Shown here: positions 17,149 to 24,960 of the stretch, one piece after another | Numbering within the stretch: the stretch's first letter is position 1 | Layout of the letters: each line of letters begins with the position of its first letter | Assembly (NCBI GenBank): GCA_016946835.1 | Contig: JACVTC010000473.1 | Location: forward strand, 1-24,960 | From: Neocallimastix lanati (nom. inval.) | Taxonomy: Eukaryota > Neocallimastigomycota > Neocallimastigomycetes > Neocallimastigales > Neocallimastigaceae | Direction of reading: 5' to 3' | Length of the DNA: 24,960 bases | The notes under the pieces: generated by a model | The model's input: the letters and a program-made list of their open reading frames with translations, nothing else | The model's database searches: none | Told to the model about the DNA's origin: nothing | Made by a program: the position numbers and the translations under genes

Positions 17149-20100
17149 GTAATCATTATTATTAGGTGTAACATTTATTACGAAATTTGTATCTAGATAT
17201 ACATTATTGTTAGATAAAATATTTCTTGAGTAATTTTTATTTATATCATTATTTATTTTATTATAATGAGTATTTAACATTTCATTATTATCATCCTTAT
17301 GAAAGTTATTATTTGTAAAATTATTATTAATTTTATCAATTTTTAAAATATTATTATATTTCTTTTTTCCTATAGTTATACTTCTATGATCTTCTTGTTC
17401 ATTTTTATTAAGAGATTTTTTGTTAATATTTTTATCAATATTCAAAATTTTATTGAATTTATTATTAATGCTTATATTATTTTGATTTACAATATAATTT
17501 TTTTCATTTTCATTTTCTTTTGAATTTTCATTTGTTGTACTCTCATTTTTTATATCTCTAAATAATACATTATTTTGAATTACATTATTATTTAATATTT
17601 CGGTTTTAAAGCTTGTTTCCTTTGTTAAATAATTATTATTTTTATATGCATCATGTATATTATTATATTTTGTATTATAATTTTCTTTATTTTCATTTGA
17701 ATAGTTATTTTGAATAATGTTACAATTTTTTAATTTTTCATCTAAGTAATTAATTTTATTATAATTATTATTTTCATTGAGATTATTATTTTTATTCCTA
17801 TTATTATTTCCAACAAAATTATTTTCATTAGGATTATTGCCTTTATCATAATTGCTATTTTTATTACAATTGCTATTTTCATTATGATTATTGTTTTTAT
17901 TATAATTGTTATTTTTAATATAATTATTATTAGTATTAAAGTTATTATTTTTATTAAACCCATTAATTTCTATTTTTTTATCAGAGATATTATTTTTATT
18001 ATAATTATTATTGTTTTCATTCTCATATAATTTATGATTGTTTGTGATATTATTTATTTTTATTTTTTTAGATAAATTGCTATTTTTAATAGCATTTTTA
18101 TTGTCTATTTTTATAAATAAATTGTCATTAGTATTTTCCCTACTGATTTTATTTCTTGATTTATTAATTTCATTAGAATTATTATTTCTTATATTCTCTT
18201 TTAAAATAATATTTTTAATTGAATTATTATCTTTATTAAAATTGTTTTCCAAAATAATATTTTTATTTTCTTCTACATTCTTATTTTGTATATCTTCACC
18301 AGAATTTAATCTTGAAAGTGCATCTGCAATTACATTTCTCCTCCCCTCTTCATATAAAACTTTAACTTTTAAAATACTGAATTCCGTAATCCATTTAATA
18401 TGACGGCTAGAAGTAGGTTCTTTACTATTGAAAATATAAACTAAGGGTTTATGATCAGTGTACAAAATAGTTTCAAAATTATTACCTGTTAAAAATGGTC
18501 TAAATTTCATAACACAATAGTAAGCAGCTAATCCTTCCAAATCCGTAATACTATAGTTTAATTCTGCATTTACTAAGGTACGACTTTCAAAATAAATAGG
18601 CTTTTCATCATTATTCTCATCTAACTGAATAAGAACTCCACCAATACCATATTTAGAGGCGTCCGTACGAATAATAAATGGTTTTTCAAAAACAGGAGGT
18701 GATAAAATAGGTGCAGAAATTATTTTATTTTTTAATTCAACAAAAGCCTTATTAGTAGTATCAGTCCATACAAAAGGAACATTTTTTTTTGTAAGTTCAT
18801 ATAATGGTTTAGCAATTTGAGCAAAATTATAAATGAATTTCCTATAATAGCCAATAGCACCTAAAAAAGAACGTAGTTGCTTAATATTTTTAGGAGGTAA
18901 CCAATTCATAATAACATTCACTTTTGAATCAATAGGACTAATTCCTTTAGTAGATAATTTGTGTCCTAATAATTCTACTTCTTCTTTAAAAAAATGACAT
19001 TTCTCTAAATTAATTTTTAATCCATTATTATGTAGAATTTTGAAAACCTTTTCAAGATCTTTAATATGCTGATCCATTGAGGGAGAATACACAACAAGAT
19101 CATCGATATAGACAAAGACACAAACACCAATCAAGTCGAAGAATATTCGGTTCATCTCCCTTTGAAAAGTTGCGGGAGCATTACACAACCCAAAAGGCAT
19201 AACTTGAAAATTAAAATTACCATAAATAGTAGTAAAACACGTAATATCTCTATCATCAGGATGCATAGGAATTTGATGGTATCCTGAAAATAAATCAATT
19301 GTTGAAAGAACTGCGGTGTTTCCTACATAATAAAGAATATCATCGATAATAGGAAGGGCATAGGCATCTTTCTTCGTACAATTATTTACTACTCTATAAT
19401 CAACGCACATTCTTACTTGACCATTTTTTTTTAACACAAGAACAACTGGTGAAGACCAAGGAGAATTTGAAGGAACAATTAATTTATTGTTAATGAGTTT
19501 AATTATTTCTTTTTTTAGAGCATCTGCTTGTACTTTAGAGAGTCTATATGCTCTCTGTTTAACAGGGTGAGTACCAGGAACTAAATTAATTCTATGAGGA
19601 AATAATTTAGAATTACCTAAATCATCTGTTTTAACAGCTAAAATATCCGTGTATGATAAAAATAAAATTTTAATTGAATCTCTAATAGAAGAAGGTACTT
19701 CAGATAATATGTCGTGTACAAGCGAAATTTTCTTATCATTTTGCAGAGATTTTAAATCGACAAAAGATGAATTATCATCAGAAGTTATTAAAAGAATAGC
19801 GGGACAAATTTTTGAATCATTATTAAGAAATAACACATTATTATCAATAGAAAATAAATCATTATTATTAAGAACTTCATCATTAGATAATATTAAATTA
19901 TCAAAATCACTAATATTTATATTAGAAGTATCATTACACAAAAAATTTGAACACGCACAATAATTGATAATACCATCACAACGCGTAACATAATTTTCAG
20001 AATCATTTTTATTAATATTTAAATCATTAACATTAGAAAAATTTACATTATACATTAAATTAGAAAGTTCAATAAAATCACCATTATCATTTTTACGTAA

Positions 20101-21841
20101 TAAAGTATCATCAACTAAATCTAGCACAAATCTATTTTTCTTAAGCGTGTCAATACCAATTAACACGTCGAAAATATCATCTTTTTCTATTTTTCTGAAA
20201 TAGTCTTTGAAAGTGTAGCCGCCTATTTCAATTTCTAATTCGTATACATCCGAAGAAATATAATTATTAGAATAAGCCTGGAATATTCTTTCCGAAATAG
20301 TCCCAACGGCCGTTTTATTTATTTTATACTTCTCGAATGCAGCAGCAGTAATTAAATTAACACTTGCACAAGAGTCTAAGAATATTTCTGCGTAGGATCC
20401 TTCAATAGTACCATTTACTTTGATAACTTTATAGTCGCTTAATAATGATAAAGCATTTATTAAAAATTCTTTACTGGTACTTTTAATTAATTTTTGTTCT
20501 TTGTTAAACCCGGTACGAAATTTAGGACATAAGTCCAATAAGTGTGCCAGTTTAAGTTTGACTTCTATATTGGCAACATCTTTAACCAGGTCATTTATAT
20601 CATAATTATCAACCAAATTGATCATTTTAATATGTTTCTCTAATTTTGACGTCTTAGTATTACCTCCATTTTCATTTTCGTTTGTAGTATTGGATATTAT
20701 CTCTTTAATTCTATTTAATTTGTTAATTTTTTTTGCGTTTGAAATATTTGGCTGGTTTATATATGATATATCTAAATGTTCCAATTTTTCTGTGTTATTA
20801 TTACTATCATTATTAGTATTAATATTATCATTAATGTTATTATTATTATTATTATTGTTATTATTATTGTTATTATTAGAATTGTCATTATTGTTAATAT
20901 TATTATTATAATCATCAATATTAATATTATGGTTATTATTATTATTATAATTTAAATTATTTGGATCATCCTCTAAATTCATATTATCTTCATCTCGAAT
21001 ATTTCCATTATTATTAATTTCAATAATATCTGGATTTTCTCTAAAATTAACCTTTTTTGTAGAAGAAAGATTTTCACCTTCAATTATTTTATTATTATTT
21101 AGTTCCTCATTATTATTACTATCATTATAATTATCATTATTATTATTTATTTGTTTCATGGCTGGAGTGTGAATAGGAACTGGATTATCTTTGAGATGAA
21201 GCCTTTGTTTTTCTTTATAAGGCCCCTTATATTTTTCTTTATTTTGTTTGCCTTTTCTCTGAGCAGCAAAAACAACTTCATCCTGGAATTCTTCATTGGT
21301 ATCTCTTAAATAAACATTATTATTATTATTTTTATTATAATTGTTATTATAATAATCATTTTTTTCATTATCATTATCCTTAATATTATTATTACAATGA
21401 TTATTACAATTATTATAATGATTATTATTATCATCGATATAATAATCATTATTATCATTTCTCATATTAGCATTATCACTAATACATTTCATAATACTAT
21501 TATTATAATTATAATTATAGTTATTGTAATTTTTATAATTATTATTATGATTGTAATTATTAGTATCGTTATTATTATAATTATCATTACTATAATCACT
21601 ATTACTATAATTATTATTAAGATTCTTATTGTTATAATTACTATTATTATTATTAATATTAACATTATTATTAATATCACTATTATTATTAATATTACTA
21701 TTATTATTATTAATATAACTATGACTATTATTATTATAATTATTGTTATTAATATTACCTCGATTATTATAATCATCATTATTATAATTATTACCATTAT
21801 TAACAAAATTATAATTATTATTATAACTACTATTATGATTA

Positions 21842-21879
<38 letters not shown>

Positions 21880-22416
21880 ACTATTACTATTATTATCATT
21901 ATTGTAACGATTATTAATGTAATTATTATTATATGTGTAATTAGTATTTTTGTTATTTTTATGGTTATTGTTATTATTAAAGTTATTGTTATTATTAGTA
22001 TTATTGTTATTGTTACAATTTGGTTTATTGCAATAATTATTATTACTATTATAATTATCATAAATATTATAATTATAATTATTATTATCATTATCATTGG
22101 AATTGGTATTAAAATTATCTTTTCTATTAACTAAATAAATATTCTCATTGTTTTTATAGTTGTTGTCTTTATTCTTGATATCCATTTCTTCATTATTTCC
22201 ATAATTTTCATTTCTTTCATTATTATTAATTAGTAAATTATTATTTTTATTTTTAATATTCTTATAATATATATTATTTTCATTATAATTATTAGGTTCA
22301 TTAATATTATTATTATTATTATAATGATTATTGAAGTTATCATTACAATAATTGTCGTTATTTATACATAAAAGGGTGGTTTGTTTACTGGAAGTTGGCC
22401 TTCTCCCATAATCTAT
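15859..22416 (-). CDS. pol: Giant asparagine-rich Pol polyprotein of element 3
   Basis: 2108 residues from the ATG at 22185. The frame is open another 77 codons upstream to the slippery site at 22416, and numbering here is from that ATG. Residues ~1-300 and ~350-480 are mostly Asn with Tyr, His, Ser and Asp. Between them lies LHLKDNPVPIHTPAMK, the motif shared with elements 1 and 2. Protease: FLDSCASVN, Asp about 604. RT: IDLFSGYHQ, MPFGLCNAPATFQ, and YIDD with the first Asp about 1028. RNase H: RTDAS, TDLEG, TDHKPL, ending at VIADALSR about 1285. A ~430-residue Asn-rich linker follows, including a run of about 28 Asn. Integrase: HNVGHEG...CKKCQ, then Asp ~1833, Asp ~1892 and Glu ~1928 (D,D35E). 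The C-terminus carries YFIGPLKIVK. No stop or frameshift is seen across 6.3 kb, so it was probably under selection recently. Confidence 0.95.
17065..17148. repeat. ATT/AAT trinucleotide microsatellite within pol
   Basis: 84 bp of uninterrupted ATT on the plus strand, coding about 28 consecutive Asn in the RNase H-integrase linker of element 3. Confidence 0.95.
17742..17963 (-). repeat. Hexapeptide-like Asn repeat in pol linker
   Basis: In the pol frame the linker shows repeated units of the form NNNxNK or NNNxNE (for example NNNYNK, NNNHNE, NSNCNK), about 18 bp per unit. This points to slippage-driven growth of the linker. Confidence 0.6.
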
Positions 22417-22422
22417 TTTAAA
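22372..22422 (-). promoter_or_regulatory. -1 frameshift cassette of element 3
   Basis: The gag frame reads AAT TTA AAA TAG, giving the heptamer T TTA AAA (22422-22416) directly before the stop (22415-22413). The 8-nt spacer TAGATTAT leads to stem GGGAG (22407-22403)/CTTCC (22394-22390, one G-T pair) around an 8-nt loop AAGGCCAA. Loop AAGG could pair with CCTT (22375-22372) over a 14-nt linker, a weak 4-bp second stem. Pol is in the -1 frame and open from here. The layout equals that of elements 1 and 2. Confidence 0.75.
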
Positions 22423-23984
22423 TTGCTATCGCTTCTAATATTTTGCTGATGAGGATTTTGATTATCAAAGTACCTAGGATTACTTTATTTTTTATTTCCT
22501 CCATATTTCTTGCATTGTTGTAGTTATCATTGTTATAGTTGTCATAATTAGTATTATTAGTATTATAATTATTATTTCCATAATTACTATTACTATTATA
22601 ATTATTATTTCTATTATAATTATTATTGTTATTATACATATTATTGTTATTATAATTATTATTGTTATAATTGCTATTAATATAATTATTATTGCTATAA
22701 TTGTTATTATTATAACTTATTATTGTTATTATAATTATTTTTTCCTCTATTGTTGTTGTTCCTAAAATTATAATTACCATTGTTAATATTATTATTATTG
22801 GAATTATTATTATAGTTACCAAAATTATTATTATTATTATTATTGTTACTGTTATTGAAATTATTATAATTACTATTATTGCTACTATTAATATTACTGT
22901 TATAGAAATTATTATAATTATTATTGTTATTATAATTACTGTTATAATTATTATTACCATATAGAGTATTATAATTATTATTATTATTATTATTATTATT
23001 AATATTATATTATTTCCATTATTTCCGTTATTAAACATTCTATTTCCATTATTATTATAATTATTGTTTCATTATAAAATCCAGAATTAAATTTTCCGAA
23101 GGTCATTAATTGATTCTGATCCTGATATAATTAAGAGATTTATTTTTATTTCTTAAATTTCTTTTGTTACATTCTCTTGCTTTGTGATCTGGTTCGCCAC
23201 AGAGGTAGCAAGTAAAATTTCTAAATTGATTATTATTATTGTTGTTATTATTATACCTTGAATTAATCTTTCTTGACGATATCGACCAGTAGAAAACAGA
23301 TCAGCATTGTCCACATAATACGCATTTTGTTATAGAATTATCTAAATCCCTATTTCCTTCGGTCAATTCCTCTATATAATGGATGTTCTAATAAAGAATT
23401 TTGACAATTAGAAGTTATTTTGGAAGACCATAGAAGTGTTGAGAAATTCATTATTTCCTATGGTCCTTTTTTTCGGCTTTCTCGGCTCTTACAGCCACTT
23501 CAAAAGCATCCGAACAAGGTATCACATTCGGCTAAGAGAATTTTGAGAATGAACATATATTCTTGATTTTATTGAATTTAAATAATCATCGACTGATATA
23601 ATCTTTGATAATCTCTATCTAATCGATGATACAAGGTTAAATAACGGTAGTTAAAATTCTTTATATTTTCATTTGGTTTTTATTTCAGATTTTTTTAAAA
23701 ATGAGCATTATCAGCTGGTTTTTATATCCATATACTTTTCAATAGCTGATTGCACTTCTTATAGTTGGATACCTTGTGATATTATTCCGAGTGGTTACTA
23801 ATGATTTCAAAACGTTCCTCAAGTCAGCCTCAACGGCTATTTTTAGCCATACAAAAATTCTAGATGAATCTTGGATGTCATGCATTTCCATGACACCCTT
23901 AAAATCTTCCATCCATGTGTCTATGTCTTTACCATAGTCACATAGATATGGTAGATCACGTTTTACTTTGGAAGCGTCAACCAT
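22413..23984 (-). pseudogene. gag: Gag of element 3, disrupted by several frame changes
   Basis: The start at 23984 gives 81 residues (MVDASKVKRDLPYLCDYGKD... with MHDIQDSSRIFVWLKIAVEADLRN split along the way), a capsid-like N-terminus. Further recognisable pieces lie in shifting frames: IEKYMDIKTS, NYRYLTLYHRLDRDYQRL, SVDDYLNSIKSRIYVHSQ, ILLAECDTL, AFEVAVRAEKAEK. These align in order with the element 1 and 2 Gag capsid. A CCHC zinc knuckle CYLCGEPDHKAREC (23210-23169) follows, then an Asn-rich tail ending SNLK on the slippery site. At least five frame changes occur within ~250 bp. Either gag has decayed or this end of the sequence has uncorrected indel errors; the neighbouring intact pol and the indel-rich right LTR keep both open. 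Confidence 0.75.
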
Positions 23985-24190
23985 TATTAATTAACTACTA
24001 AAAAAGGAAAAAAAATGAAACAAAACTTATATTTAATACGTAATTTATTTTCTTATTTAATTCGACTTATCTCTAATATTATTTATTTATTTTTACTATT
24101 ATATATATATATATTTTAATAAAAAAAAATAAATTTTTTTTTTTTTTTTTATAATATTATTATTATTTTCATATAATTTAATAGTGCAGC
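23985..24190 (-). other. Short AT-rich leader of element 3
   Basis: About 200 nt between primer site and gag ATG, with an A17-type tract on the sense strand. The structured module of elements 1 and 2 is absent. Confidence 0.6.
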
Positions 24191-24207
24191 GCCCGGATTC
24201 TCCACCA
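24191..24207 (-). other. Primer-binding site of element 3
   Basis: Minus strand TGGTGGAGAATCCGGGC, 6 nt after the LTR end. It is complementary to a tRNA 3' end GCCCGGATTCTCCACCA. The first nine bases are identical to the sites of elements 1 and 2, but the T-stem part differs. This 17-nt GC-richer patch stands out in AT-rich DNA. The tRNA identity was not determined. Confidence 0.8.
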
Positions 24208-24213
24208 AAAATA

Positions 24214-24960
24214 TGATACGATATATTTTAAATATTCGTATTTACAATAGTTTTGGGCGCTACACTGGGGAATTGTATTAAATTATATATTCTAATAATA
24301 ATATTAATTATTTTATTTAATTATTTAAAATTTTTATTTTAGGATATTTGTTTTGTAATATTTTATTTTTATTTTATTTTATTTTTATTTTATTTTATTT
24401 TATTTTATTTTATTTTATTTTTATCATATTAATTAACTATTAATAATTATAATTTAATTATAATATTCTACAATTAATTACTTAAACAACTAATTTTATT
24501 AAAACTAATAACTAAACTACTATCTTAACTAATTAAAACATTTTTCTTATATTAAATCAACTATTACTAATTAACATATATCAATAATTTATTAACATTA
24601 AATCAACTATTACTAATTAACATATTCAATAATTTATTAACATTAAATCAACTATTACTAATAACATATATCAATAATTTATTAACATTAAATCAACTAT
24701 TACTAATTAACATATATCATAATTATTAACATTAAATCAACTATTACTAATTAACATATATCAATAATTTATAACATTAAATCAACTATTACTAATAACA
24801 TATTATCAATAATTTATAACAAGTTTTTTTTTTTTTTTTTTTTTTAATAATATTTTATATTTTTTTTATAATTATTATCTCTATATTAAATCATAATATT
24901 ATATTTTATATAAACATTAATATAAAAGTTTATATTATAATAATTAAATTTTATACTATA
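24214..24960 (-). repeat. 5' LTR of element 3 (partial, runs off window)
   Basis: Starts TGATACGATA like the left LTR and follows it base by base to the window end, except for many 1-2 nt deletions and a minisatellite of six ~45-bp units (about 24555-24810) instead of three. Confidence 0.9.

Larger units (their letters stand above)
14852..24960 (-). mobile_element. Ty3/gypsy element 3, asparagine-rich (5' LTR runs off window)
   Basis: Direct repeats at 14852-15619 and from 24214 onward bound a minus-sense gag-pol unit with a primer-binding site next to the right copy. The Pol is intact and related to element 1 but much larger through asparagine-rich insertions. The gag region is full of frame breaks. 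The left end falls exactly at the unit boundary of the flanking tandem repeat (TTATCAAAA). The target duplication cannot be tested because the right end is outside the window. Confidence 0.88.

Noticed and set aside
21397-22134. Long plus-strand frame of almost only isoleucine
   Set aside because: Antisense shadow of the AAT-rich (Asn) N-terminus of element 3 Pol; no protein family features.
22418-23038. Minus-strand frame of 206 residues with Ile-rich then Asn-rich halves
   Set aside because: It is out of the gag frame that reaches the zinc knuckle and the slippery site. The Asn-rich half is a shifted piece of the Gag tail, not a separate gene.
24555-24810. CRISPR array
   Set aside because: The repeats are adjacent ~45-bp units without unique spacers, inside a eukaryotic LTR.

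Overview
The window is very AT-rich eukaryotic DNA, densely filled with Ty3/gypsy-type (Metaviridae) LTR retrotransposons. I see no host protein-coding gene. The long proteins rich in asparagine (AAT/AAC), the long A/T homopolymers and the zygomycete-like style of the Pol proteins fit an anaerobic gut fungus (Neocallimastigomycota). A dictyostelid or another AT-rich protist is the main alternative. The organism assignment is inference only.

Layout. (1) Positions 1-7792, minus strand: element 1, with pol (16-4128), gag (4122-5054), an unusually long 5' region, a GC-richer structured module (7067-7227), a primer-binding site (7285-7302) and a 5' LTR (7310-7792). Its 3' LTR lies off the left edge. 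(2) 7950-8440: a nearly identical LTR in the opposite orientation, so the two LTRs form a large palindrome. (3) 8712-11247, plus strand: element 2, a related but diverged copy with LTR, primer-binding site, structured module, intact gag and only the first ~200 codons of pol. (4) 11248-14851: AT-rich DNA holding a very palindromic promoter-like stretch (11599-11835), two tandem copies of a ~0.9 kb repeat (12139-14056) and a foldback insertion (14057-14796). (5) 14852 to beyond 24960, minus strand: element 3, a larger, more distant relative with LTRs, an intact giant asparagine-rich Pol (15859-22416), a gag broken by many frame changes (22413-23984) and a primer-binding site (24191-24207).

How the parts work together. 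In all three elements gag ends in a -1 frameshift cassette: a slippery heptamer TTTAAAC (elements 1 and 2) or TTTAAAA (element 3), exactly 8 nt of spacer, a GGGAG stem with an 8-nt loop and, in elements 1 and 2, a downstream GCTTC complementary to the loop (an H-type pseudoknot with a 15-nt A-rich third loop). Pol lies in the -1 frame each time, so Gag-Pol is very likely made by programmed -1 frameshifting. Elements 1 and 2 also share a ~160-nt GC-richer module just after the primer-binding site. Its stems change sequence but keep their pairing, which suggests a selected RNA structure such as a packaging, dimerisation or translation signal.

A further GC-richer island (6608-6890) folds into a tRNA-like T-arm plus acceptor stem closing several hairpins. 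It may be a structured non-coding RNA or part of the element 1 leader.
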